Source of the DNA: Hyaloraphidium curvatum
Taxonomy: Eukaryota; Monoblepharomycota; Hyaloraphidiomycetes; Hyaloraphidiales; Hyaloraphidiaceae
DNA length: 64,000 nucleotides
NCBI GenBank assembly: GCA_025558095.1
Contig: JAIVFI010000028.1
Location: forward strand, 372,001 to 436,000
Direction of reading: 5' to 3'
Shown: piece after piece, positions 54,133 through 63,336 of the stretch
Layout of the letters: the number at the start of each line of letters is the position of its first letter
Position numbering within the stretch: the stretch's first letter is position 1
Position numbers and translations under genes: made by a program
Notes under the pieces: model-generated
What the model was told of the DNA's origin: nothing
The model's input: only the letters and a program-made list of their open reading frames with translations
The model's database searches: none

Positions 54133-55431
54133 ATGGCTGGGCGCTTGACGCGTCTTGCCACCGCGGGATACAGTCTCGCACGAAGAACGCGATGCTACGG
54201 CACGGCGGCCGCGCCGGCCGGCTTCTCGGGCGCGCCTCAATCCTCGTACACGGAAGAGTTCGGAAAGGCGCTCCGTTTGCCCCCTTCCGAAGTCATTCCA
54301 ACGTATCGGGCTATCGACGTCGAGGGAAATGTCCTGGACCGCGATGCGGATCGACTTCTCTCCGATGAGACTTTGGCAGCCGTGTGGAGGGAGATGCTGA
54401 CCATTCGGACCTTTGACGATATCATGAACAAGCTGCAGCGACAGGGGAGGTTTAGCTTCTTCATGACCGAGAGCGGAGAGGAATCATCGCTTTTCGGCCT
54501 GGGCCTTGCTTTGAAGCCCGGAGATGTCGTCTTCAATCAGTATCGGGAACAGGCGCTGCTCTTCCACCTCGGAAAGACGCTGCGGGAGCTCTGCAGCTCC
54601 TACATGGCAACGCGTGGCGACGACATGAAGGGACGGCAGATGCCGCAAACCATGACCCACAACGGTCCCGTCAAGTGCGTGACCATGAAGGCCTCGCTCG
54701 GTGAACAGATCCCGCAGGCTGCTGGCTCCGCCTACGCGCTAAAGCGTGCTGGAAAGAAGCAGGTCGTGGCCTGCGTTTTCGGCGACGGGTGCTCTTCGGA
54801 GGGAGATTTTGCCGTGGGCCTCAACATGGCGGCGTCGACAAAAGCCCCGGTTTTGTTCGTGGCCAGGAACAACGGATGGGCAATCTCGACACCCGCTGAC
54901 GGCCAGCAGTATCTCGGCGACGGCGTAGCCGCACGCGGTCCCGCATACGGGATTCCGTCGCTTCGTGTGGACGGGACCGACCTAGTCGCCATGCACCGGG
55001 CCTGCGTCTTCGCCCGCGAACACTGTCTCAGCTCCCCGGACGCCGGCCCCTTCCTGATCGAGGCAATGACGGCTCGTTTGGGATCGCATTCCACGTCGGA
55101 CGAGCAGACTCGGTACAGGGACGAAGCGGAGATCGAACGCTCGTGGAAGAACTTCGATTGCGTTGAAAAGCTGCGGCGCTACATGGTCGGTTCGCGGAAC
55201 CTCGGGACGGCGGTTGATGCCTTTTCCAAGGAGGATGCAACGAAGGCTGTCCTTGAGGCGATCGCTGCCGCCGAAAAGGAGCCGCCGCCGTGGCTGGACG
55301 ACCTGTTCGAGGACGTCTACGCCGCGCCCGATGCGCGCCTGACGCAACAAAGGGATGAGCTGAAGCGCTTGATGGCCAAGTGGGGAACCAACGCCTTTGG
55401 CGCGGACGGGCGGTGGGAGTGGAGGCAATAA
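54133..55431 (+). CDS. BCKDHA: 2-oxoisovalerate dehydrogenase E1 alpha (branched-chain keto-acid dehydrogenase)
   Basis: Mitochondrial thiamine-diphosphate enzyme that decarboxylates keto acids from leucine, isoleucine and valine. Single exon, 432 aa. The start at 54133 gives an Arg/Ala-rich targeting peptide (MAGRLTRLATAGYSLARRT). The TPP motif is GDGCSSEGDFAVGLNMAAST continuing to ARNNGW. NQYREQALL and the phosphorylation-loop LGSHSTSDEQTRYR match the family. The frame is open for another 57 codons upstream in non-coding DNA. Lack of introns contrasts with most neighbours. It is tail to tail with TANGO2 (22 bp apart). Confidence 0.96.
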   Translation: MAGRLTRLATAGYSLARRTRCYGTAAAPAGFSGAPQSSYTEEFGKALRLPPSEVIPTYRAIDVEGNVLDRDADRLLSDETLAAVWREMLTIRTFDDIMNKLQRQGRFSFFMTESGEESSLFGLGLALKPGDVVFNQYREQALLFHLGKTLRELCSSYMATRGDDMKGRQMPQTMTHNGPVKCVTMKASLGEQIPQAAGSAYALKRAGKKQVVACVFGDGCSSEGDFAVGLNMAASTKAPVLFVARNNGWAISTPADGQQYLGDGVAARGPAYGIPSLRVDGTDLVAMHRACVFAREHCLSSPDAGPFLIEAMTARLGSHSTSDEQTRYRDEAEIERSWKNFDCVEKLRRYMVGSRNLGTAVDAFSKEDATKAVLEAIAAAEKEPPPWLDDLFEDVYAAPDARLTQQRDELKRLMAKWGTNAFGADGRWEWRQ

Positions 55432-55453
55432 ACCCCACTCTCTCTCTATGTCC

Positions 55454-56284
55454 TTAGATCTTTCCCAGCTGCACGGCGTGCACCCGGCGTCCGATCTCGT
55501 TGCCATCCCGTCCAAGCGACCGCTCGACGTAGCGCACGGTGCCGTCCCGGCGCGCGAGCACGACCGTGGATGCCCGGGTCCCGTAGTCGATCCCCGGGAG
55601 GATGTATCGGATTGCGCGGGCGCCGACGCCATAATAGCCCTCGCCTTCGTGTTCAGAATCGTCCCACAGGAGGGTCAGCAGGTCTTCGACGAGCCGGTCC
55701 TCTTCCGCGTCCGAAGCTTCCCCGGTCGCGGGGATCCGCGTCAGCAGCTCTTCGATCTGACGCTTGCCGTGGACTAGCTTCGGCCACGGCGTTTCCAAGG
55801 TGGCATTCGATAGTCCGTAGAGCGCATTGGGCGCTAGCGCACTTTCCGCCTCTCCCCCATCCGCCCCCTGGTTCGTGAAGAAGTGTGCCGAGGTCGGCTC
55901 TTCCCCCACGCTGCCAAAGATGACGTTGAAGCCCTCGTACTCGGGTCCGTCCCGTTTCAGCTCCGCGAGGAACTGCTCCGCTGCCCCATTGGACGCGGGG
56001 AACTTGAGCCACCGGTCGACAATCTCGCCGCGGGAACGTCCTTCCCCCGGGACCTTGCGCGGCCCGGGCTTGTGCACGTTCGTCAGGCCGCCCCAGCGTC
56101 CGGAAACGACGTCCAGCCCGAGCCAGGTGCCCTTGGCCACCGCATCCCGGCCGGCGAGGATGCTCGGGGCGTCCGGCCACCGGTGTAGCGGCTCCGTTGC
56201 CCGCGAAAAGACTTCCTCGCGGTTCGACGCGATGACCAGGCGGTAACGCGGGTGGTGAGCGTGGCAGACGAAAATGATGCACAT
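55454..56284 (-). CDS. TANGO2 homologue (NRDE family)
   Basis: Conserved protein linked to Golgi organisation and haem or lipid handling in other eukaryotes; its precise role is unsettled. Single exon, 276 aa, the same length as the human protein. It starts MCIIFVCHAHHP, followed by the family's NRE tetrad (VIASNREEVFSRAT), LAGRDAVAKGTWLGLD, GRWGGLTNV, LYGLSNATLETPW-K and a GTRASTVVLARRDG strand near the end. The frame runs 34 codons upstream of this Met, but that segment is not conserved-looking. Catalytic-type Cys 2 is present. Confidence 0.93.
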   Translation of the reverse strand: MCIIFVCHAHHPRYRLVIASNREEVFSRATEPLHRWPDAPSILAGRDAVAKGTWLGLDVVSGRWGGLTNVHKPGPRKVPGEGRSRGEIVDRWLKFPASNGAAEQFLAELKRDGPEYEGFNVIFGSVGEEPTSAHFFTNQGADGGEAESALAPNALYGLSNATLETPWPKLVHGKRQIEELLTRIPATGEASDAEEDRLVEDLLTLLWDDSEHEGEGYYGVGARAIRYILPGIDYGTRASTVVLARRDGTVRYVERSLGRDGNEIGRRVHAVQLGKI

Positions 56285-56566
56285 CGCGACAAGCGGTTTC
56301 GACGGGCGGAGAAGATTCTCGTCGGGAGACGTCGGCCCGCAACAGAGGTTTCGCCGCGCCGCGCCGCGACCCGCCACCGCCGCCACCGCGAGCCACCGCG
56401 AGCCACCCGCCGTCAGCGTAGAATGAGGGGATTGGCCCTCTCGCAGTGTGACATTTCTTGTTCAGAACCTCTCCGGCGTGACTTCAGTGGCGACGCTTGG
56501 CGACTTGAGGTGGCAGTGATGAAAGCGTGATTCATCGCTGCCACCTCACCCACTCAGAGCTCTACG

Positions 56567-57076
56567 ATGCCCAAGGCCGCCGAAGACCCTCATAGCCACG
56601 AGCATTCTACAGCGCCGCACCTCGCCGCGCGGCTCCCCCGTCTCTTCCCCGCGCCGGCTGCGCCCATCGAGCCCCACGTCGCGACGGAGGCCGCCAAGCA
56701 GACTGAGCATGCGGACGCTCCGGCAACCTCTCCGCACGCAAGCTCCCCCCGCCACCAGCTGATTCCGTCGATCTACGTCGCGGACGTGCTCCACCACCCC
56801 CATCCCCCTTTCGTCCACCCGCACCCCCACGCCGCGCACCCGCATGCTGCCGCGCCCCAGCAAACCTCGAATGCCGCAAGAGGGTCGGGGAGGGCCGAGG
56901 AGATGCTCCGTGACGCGCTGAAGCTGGGCGACGGGGAGCTGGAGATCGACCTGGGGAGCGCCTCCACCACCGCTCGCGAGGCCCCGGCTCCCGCGAGGCG
57001 CGGATCCAGGGGCATCACCGGGGAAGAAGTGGCCAAGGCGGCCGAGATGGTCGTTGAACATGGCATCTTTGACTAA
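56567..57076 (+). CDS. Small His/Pro/Ala-rich protein, unknown function
   Basis: 169 aa from ATG 56567. A central segment is dense in His and Pro (PHPPFVHPHPHAAHPHAAAP), which might bind metal or be plain low complexity. The C-terminal 50 residues are more ordered, with RAEEMLRDALKLGDGELEID and GITGEEVAKAAEMVVEHGIF, helical and acidic. No family recognised. Single exon. The distinct C-terminus and clean ATG make it a plausible gene. Confidence 0.5.
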   Translation: MPKAAEDPHSHEHSTAPHLAARLPRLFPAPAAPIEPHVATEAAKQTEHADAPATSPHASSPRHQLIPSIYVADVLHHPHPPFVHPHPHAAHPHAAAPQQTSNAARGSGRAEEMLRDALKLGDGELEIDLGSASTTAREAPAPARRGSRGITGEEVAKAAEMVVEHGIFD

Positions 57077-57240
57077 GAATATCGTTCGATTAGGGGGATC
57101 GTTCGTCCTCTTCTTGGGGGAGGGAAGCCACCGACTTGTGACGTCCTAGCTTGTTCGCGGGCATAGTGCAGTGCATCGTTTCATTGGTACGGTATCGTAC
57201 AGGTTTCACGGTATCAAGAGAAAAGAAATCCGCTTCCCGA

Positions 57241-59544
57241 TCACTCGGCCTCCTTGTGTCCAGCGAACCGCACCCCCTCCAACCAGCTCTCGTTCCACGC
57301 CGCGGGCCTGTACACCCCACCCTCGCCTGCCGTTTCTCCGCACCCGCCCCGTCCTCCTCGCCGGAGCTGTCGTCCAGGAACGGGTTGGCCCCCGCGTCCT
57401 CCACCGGCCGCGCGCGCGCGGCCGGTGGAAAACCCGCGGGCGCCGGCGGCGTCCTTCTTCCTGCGCGCCGGGGAGGGCGTCTTGTCGGCCGCGGCGGCCT
57501 TGCGGGGGCGCTTGGGCGCCGGCGTGGCTTCGTCCTCCGAGGTGCCATCCAGCTCGACGACCTCGACCTGCTTGGCCTTCCTCCCGCGCTTGGGCATCGG
57601 CTCCCCGTCCCCGTCCGACTCCCCGTCGAGGTCCACGACGACCCCCTTCTTCGCCCTCCTCGCGCGCTTGGGCGCCGGGCTCGGGCTCTCGCTCTCCCCA
57701 TCCTCATTCCCCAGCTCCCTCGTCTCCACCATCTTTGCCTTCCCCTTCCTCGGCGCACCCGGCTCGCCCCCCTTCCTCCCCTTGGGCGTCCTCATCCCCT
57801 CCCACTCCCGCACCATCCTCGGCGCCGCCAGCCGCGCCAGCGCAAGCGGCACCCGCACCTGCACCGGATCCGGCCAGGGGTGCGGGCCGGTGTCGCCCTC
57901 GGGGAGCGCCGAGAGGCGGACGAGCAGGCGGGCCTCGTGCGAGGCGCCGGGGTGGTCGTCCTCGGGGCGCGCGACCTTGCGGATGCGGAGCACCTCGAGG
58001 ACGGGGTTGGCGACGGCGCGGGGCTGGCTGGATTGCGCGGCCGAGGAGGCCTGCGAGGAGGCGAGGCTGCCCTGGCTCGAGGAGGGCTTGGCGTCCTTGG
58101 GCTCGCCGCCGGCGCGCTTCTTGGCCTGCCCGAAAAAGTCGGTGATGGCCGCCTGTCCCCTCGCGTCGCCCTGCGAGGAAGGCGGCGGGGACGAGTAGAC
58201 CATGCCGCCCTCCTCGAGCTCCACCTCCCCCGAGGGGCCGGCGCCGGCGTGCAGCGCCGCGTCCGCCATGCGGCGGACTTCCCACAGGCCGGCGGCCTCG
58301 GCGACCTTTTCCAGCTTGGCGTCCAGCTTGGCATGGCCCCAGCCGAAATTCTCGGCCGCAAACGCGCGCAGCCGGGCGAAATCCACGGGCCGGGAAAAGG
58401 GCCGTGCCAGGTGGTCCGTGAGCTGCGCGGGGTAACGGTCGTGCACGGCGGGGCGGAGGTACGAGAGGAGCACGCTCTCGGGGGGAAAGTCGGCGGGGAG
58501 GTTCGCGGCGGCGGCGGGCTTCTTGCGCGAGAGGAGGCCCTCGGGGTTCGAGGTCAGGTGCTCCTTGAGCATGGCCTGGATCGCGGCCCGCTCTTCCGGG
58601 GTGTAGCGCAGCTTGGCCGGGTCGCGCTCGAAGGGAGCCACGACGGCGTCGAGCAGCCGCGGGCCCAGGCCGGCGGGGTCGTCGCGCGCGAGCTCGAAGG
58701 CGGTCATGGCGCCGAGCGACTTGACGCCCGGCGTGTAGTCCGAGCCGTTGAGCAGGGCAAACAGGATGAGGGAGCGGCGCGGGAGCTGCACGTCCGGGTG
58801 CTCCGCGACGGCCGCGGCGGGGTAGATGTCCAGGGTGTCTGGCTTTGCGGGCGACGAGGGGTCGGCCGGCGGGGCGTCGCCGGGGTCCACGTCGTCGATG
58901 AGCACGGTGCCGCCCTGCGGGCCGGCGGGCGCCGACCAGCCGCGCACGAGGGCGGTCGCGCCAAACAGCAGCGTGTCGATGTCCTCACTGAGCACGGCGT
59001 CGACGAGGCCGCGACGCGACAGCTCTGCGCACTCTGCCTCCGCCTCGCTGCGCGACACGAGGCACGGCATGCCGAACAGGCCGACGAGCCTCTGGAAGCC
59101 GTCCTGCATGGCCAACACGTCCTTGCCCAGCGCGTGCGGGCGGCCGTGCTTGTGCGCCGGGCGCGAGCGCGGGTCGGGGTTGTCGAACACAAAGACGGGC
59201 AGCAGGCCCACCCGCAGCACGCGCAGCACGCGGTAGAACAGCGTGCGCAGCGGGTCGTGCGCGGCCTCGCGGGGCGTCGGGGTGCTGCCCGGCGTGCTCC
59301 TCCCCGTGGGTGCCCGCGCCGTCTGGTACATCCAGATCGACGCGTCGATCGCCACGCGGAACGGGTGCAGCCCCGCGCCGGCAGCCTGCGGCACGTCGAG
59401 AGCGTGGGAGCCCTCCGCAGAGTCCCCGGCGAACCGCGCCCGCCGCGGCCCGCACAGCGCCGCCACGCGCACGCTCTGCTTCGCAGCCTCGAGCCGCGGA
59501 AACAGCGCGCCGCCGCCGCCGCTGAGCGTGCCGCTGACTCCCAT
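57241..59544 (-). CDS. GEN1/Yen1-like Holliday-junction resolvase (XPG/Rad2 family)
   Basis: Structure-specific endonuclease that cuts four-way junctions and flaps. Single exon, 767 aa from ATG 59544. The N-terminus MGVSGTL begins the XPG-N domain, with VAIDASIWMYQTA; VFVFDNPDPRSRPAHK; the acidic SRSEAEAECAELSRRG and VDAVLSEDIDTLLFGA; and ALLNGSDYTPGVKSLGAMTA in the XPG-I/helix-two-turn-helix region. These give the metal-binding acidic set. A chromodomain-like middle region as in GEN1 is not obvious. The C-terminal third is Lys/Arg-rich and disordered with possible nuclear signals. Near the end a second frame also reads like protein, so a frameshift or assembly error in a GC-repeat tract around 57410 is possible. 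Confidence 0.85.
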   Translation of the reverse strand: MGVSGTLSGGGGALFPRLEAAKQSVRVAALCGPRRARFAGDSAEGSHALDVPQAAGAGLHPFRVAIDASIWMYQTARAPTGRSTPGSTPTPREAAHDPLRTLFYRVLRVLRVGLLPVFVFDNPDPRSRPAHKHGRPHALGKDVLAMQDGFQRLVGLFGMPCLVSRSEAEAECAELSRRGLVDAVLSEDIDTLLFGATALVRGWSAPAGPQGGTVLIDDVDPGDAPPADPSSPAKPDTLDIYPAAAVAEHPDVQLPRRSLILFALLNGSDYTPGVKSLGAMTAFELARDDPAGLGPRLLDAVVAPFERDPAKLRYTPEERAAIQAMLKEHLTSNPEGLLSRKKPAAAANLPADFPPESVLLSYLRPAVHDRYPAQLTDHLARPFSRPVDFARLRAFAAENFGWGHAKLDAKLEKVAEAAGLWEVRRMADAALHAGAGPSGEVELEEGGMVYSSPPPSSQGDARGQAAITDFFGQAKKRAGGEPKDAKPSSSQGSLASSQASSAAQSSQPRAVANPVLEVLRIRKVARPEDDHPGASHEARLLVRLSALPEGDTGPHPWPDPVQVRVPLALARLAAPRMVREWEGMRTPKGRKGGEPGAPRKGKAKMVETRELGNEDGESESPSPAPKRARRAKKGVVVDLDGESDGDGEPMPKRGRKAKQVEVVELDGTSEDEATPAPKRPRKAAAADKTPSPARRKKDAAGARGFSTGRARAAGGGRGGQPVPGRQLRRGGRGGCGETAGEGGVYRPAAWNESWLEGVRFAGHKEAE

Positions 59545-59948
59545 TGGAACCGGAATGGAGATCTGTTTGGGACCGGGGTCCACAGAGTCCATGAAGACAA
59601 CGGCCCCGCTGCTCCCTCCCTGCGGGGTCTCGGTGTAATGTCATTCAAGAGAACTGCAGACTAGCTGGCCTCGGTAAACTGCTGCTTTTTGTGGCGAACG
59701 TAGTCGGAAACGTCTCACTCGCCGCCCTGCCAATACGTCTTGTCTCCGGCCGCTCGGATCTTTGTAAAGAGCTTCGCATTACAATGCGATGCTTCGCGAC
59801 ATTGCTGTTTGGAGGGTGATACCCGATGGAAGCCGACCGCCAACTTCTCTGGATCTCGTTTGGCTTCCCCAGGGTCTGACTGAGCCATGGAACTGCTGCG
59901 ACCCTGACGAAGCCAAAGTCCGAACTACGACGCCACACGCTCACAACG
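59545..59948. promoter_or_regulatory. Divergent promoter region, GEN1-like / Sel1-kinase
   Basis: 404 bp of AT-richer DNA between divergent starts. Part of it is open on the minus strand (59645-60100) but that frame is not protein-like and overlaps the kinase gene. No specific regulatory motif recognised. Confidence 0.4.
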
Positions 59949-62900
59949 ATGTTCAAATCGGGCAAGGATTGCTTCCGCCTCGGCATCAAGTACAGGGATG
60001 GCGACGGCGTGCGGCAGGACCACGCCGAGGCCGCGCGCTGGTTCGACAAGGGCGCCCAGAAGGGCGACATCGCGTGCCTCGCCAACCTGGGCTGGCACAT
60101 CGAGCACGGCCTGGGGGCAGAGCGCGACGAAGAGACCGCCGCACAGATCTACGAGACGGCCGCCAAGAGCGGGGATGGGTTCGCCATGTACGCGCTCGCG
60201 TCGTGCTACGAACGCGGAGTGGGGGTGCTCCAGGATGTGGCGCAGGCGATGGACTGGTACCGCCGCTCTCTGGCTGCAGGCCATACGCCTGCCCGCGTCG
60301 CCTTGGACCGCCTGCAGAACGACCCGGTTGCGCTCATCGAGCTTGCGGAAGACGCATTGGAGCACGACCGCACGCGAAATGGCATCACTTGGATGCGCCG
60401 CGCAGCAGAGCTTGGCAGCGCGGATGCACAGCTGCGGATGGCCGAACTCTGCGAGGAGGACTTTCAAGGCCTCACCGGAGGCGCCCTGGAAGCGGCGCGC
60501 TGGCTGCGGGAAGCCGCTGCGAATGGTTCCGCGGAAGCTCAGGTGCAACTTGGCGACAAGTGCCTCGAAGGCGATGGGATGCCGAAGAATGAACTTGAAG
60601 CTGAGAAATGGTATCGTAGGGCTGCGGAACAGGGTGATACCGAGGGTTCCCTGGGACTGGGAAGGATTCTATTCGATCGAGAAGAGTACGAGGCGGCATT
60701 CAAGCCTCTATCCCACGCCGCTTTCAACGGTGACACCAACGCGACGCTCTACCTCGCCGAAATGCATCGCCAAGGGCTCGGGATGCCCGAAAATCTCGCT
60801 GAGGCCGAACGTCTGTACCGAGATGTTGCCGAGTTTGAGGACTCTGAAGATGCGCAGATGGGCTTAGGGCTCATTGCTTCGGAGCGCGAAGATTTCAGCG
60901 AGGCCGCACGCTGGTTCCGTAAAGCAGCGGATCAGGGACATGCACAAGCCGCATACAACCTCGGCTCTCTTTACGAACGTGGACGTGGGGTAGCTCAGAA
61001 CTTCGCGGAGGCCGCACGGTGGTACCGAACGGCAGCGGACAGCGACGACCCTGACCCGGACGCCCAGGTCAACTTGGGCTTGCTCTACGAGCGCGGCACA
61101 GGGGTGAAGCGCAACTTCAGTGAAGCCGCAAAGTACTACCGCAAAGCTGCGGATCTAGGGCACAGGAATGGGGAGACTCTTCTCGGCCACCTGTACGAGC
61201 GCGGCGAGGGCGTGGACCGCGACCTTACCAAGGCTGCCAAGTGGTATCAATTGGGCGTCGACCACGGATCCGTGGAAGCGCAGCTGAGGCTCGCAATGCT
61301 CTACGCGAAAGGGCGAGGTGTCCAACGGAACCAGGAGCGAGCCCTCGATTTGCTGAAGCAAGCAGCGGAATCCGGCCTGGTGGACGCGATGAAGTCTCTT
61401 GCAGATTGGTACGAGCACGGAACAGGCGTGGGCAAGGACCTGTCGGAGGCGCTCCGTCTCTATGAGCTTGCAGCCGAGCAGGATGAAGACGATAAGGAGA
61501 CCACTGCGGCCATTTCACGCATAAAAAAGATCCTCGAGCGCGAGCAAAAGGGCGAGCAACAGTCACAGAAGCGTGCGCCCATGCCGGAACGGCTTGCGGA
61601 ATCGTCGTCGGCACCAAAGGACCGCGCGTCACCTTTGCATCAGACTGATATAGCTGCCGGACCCCGCCGTGCGGCAGCGGACACCGTACAGCGCGCCGCA
61701 AATGCCGCTCAGCTTGCCCGAGAGCAGGAGCTCCGCCTCAAAGCAGAAGAGCTTCGTATGATGCAGGAGCAACTACGGATCGAGAAAGAGCTCGCTGAGC
61801 TCCGGCTGCAGGGAGGTGGCCCGCGGGGAGGACAAGATGCTCAAGCAATGGCAAATGATGGCGGACATGGTTCGGCGACCTCTTCACCGACGGTCACAGT
61901 CCTACCTCCACCAATCAGCGCGCGTCCCTTGGCACGCTCTTCACCAGTGATCCCAGCGCTTCCGCCGAAAAACAAAGCAAAGGACAGCGGCATTGCTGGC
62001 ATCTCTGTCAAGATCCCTGCCGTTGACAAGAAGGATGAGGGTAGCTTGCCCGTGACAGTCAACAAGATGCGCATCTCTCGTGCAGACGTCACTTACACTG
62101 AAGCCGACCGCCTTGGAGAAGGTGGTTTCGGCACGGTTTACCGTGGCTTGCTGCACGATACAACGATTGTAGCCATCAAGACCATCAAGGGGATTGTTGA
62201 CCAGCGCGCTATCAAGCTGTTCCTGCAAGAGATCAGCATATGGGGCGGCCTAACGCAACGCAACAGTGAGTTTGTCTTTTGATGCTCAACAATTCCACCG
62301 TTCTCATTCGAGCATACACTCTCCAGTCCTTCCTCTTCTTGCCTATTGCGATGACCCACCCATGATGGTATCGGAAATCGCATCGGATGGCAACATGAGG
62401 GACCATATGGGTCGAATCGAGTGGGATCAAGTCAAGGGTCTCGACTATCTTCGCGGAGTTGCTGATGGCATGGCCTTTCTGCACTCTTTTAACGTTCTTC
62501 ATGGAGACCTGAAGTGCATGAACGTTCTAATAGGTACGTCACTCCTCTTGGTTCCGCGCTGGGTTCAATCAGTGATGTGACTTCGTTGTTCTAGACCACG
62601 GCATTGCCAAGATAGCCGACTTCGGCCTTTCTCGCATTCGTTCCATTTCAGCTGCTTCAACGAATTCCAAGACCGACTCGGTATCCGGAACCCCTTCCTT
62701 CATGGCACCTGAGCTCTTCCAAGGCAAGAAGCTGCAAGCGCCTGCCGATGTCTATGCATTCGCCATGGTGATGTTTGAAGTTACGAGCAAAGGGGAGTTT
62801 CCGTTAGAACATGTTCATGCGACGGTCGTAGGTTTCCACGGGCTTGCCTTGCTTTGGGCCGTCTCACATAATCGCGGCTGGTCAACAGATTCACCTCGTT

Positions 62901-63047
62901 GTTCTAGAAGGCGGGCGTCCTGAACGCCCGGATTTGGCGACCGATGAAGCGTGGGCACTCATGCAGAGGATGTGGGAGCAGGATCCTGCCACCCGGCCAA
63001 GCTTCAGGGAGGTGCGCCTTGAGCTAGCCTCGTGGGCTTGGCAGTAG
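59949..63047 (+). CDS. Sel1-repeat protein with C-terminal TKL-like protein kinase domain
   Basis: Exons 59949-62265, 62327-62533, 62595-62827 and 62889-63047 give 971 aa. Residues 1 to about 540 are some fifteen Sel1 repeats, each of the type A-(R/K)W(Y/F)-(K/R)AA-G---A---LG-LYE-G-GV. A Gln/Glu-rich coiled coil follows (EQELRLKAEELRMMQEQLRI). The kinase domain has the glycine loop GEGGFGTVYRG, VAIKTIK, a catalytic loop HGDLKCMNVLI in which HRD is replaced by HGD, DFGLSRI, and an APE-like MAPELFQ with DVYAFAMVMFEVTS. The key Asp and Asn are kept, so it may be active. The combination is common in chytrids and some other early fungi. Confidence 0.88.
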
Positions 63048-63336
63048 CGACGAGGGACTGTTGAAGATGTGGAACATCAATGCTAGGATGTGCATGATGC
63101 AGTGTATGCGTATATTACTATCGCACATTCATTACACTACAGTAGGCTGCATGCATCATGAAGGTGTGTCTTCGATGGGGCAGATCATGAGCAGACCTCG
63201 AATCCCGTGTCTATTCCACCGAAAAAAGGGCCTAACCAACATAGAAGAAGAAGTTTCAGAGCAAAGAACGAGTACCTTCATGCGTATCAGCAGCGGGCCT
63301 GTGGGCGATGGCCCGAGAACCCACATGAAGGCGAAG
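63048..63336. other. Convergent intergenic region
   Basis: About 290 bp between the kinase stop and the resolvase-like stop. Contains AT-rich stretches (TATTACTATCGC region) that could serve 3'-end formation. No gene or repeat recognised. Confidence 0.4.
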
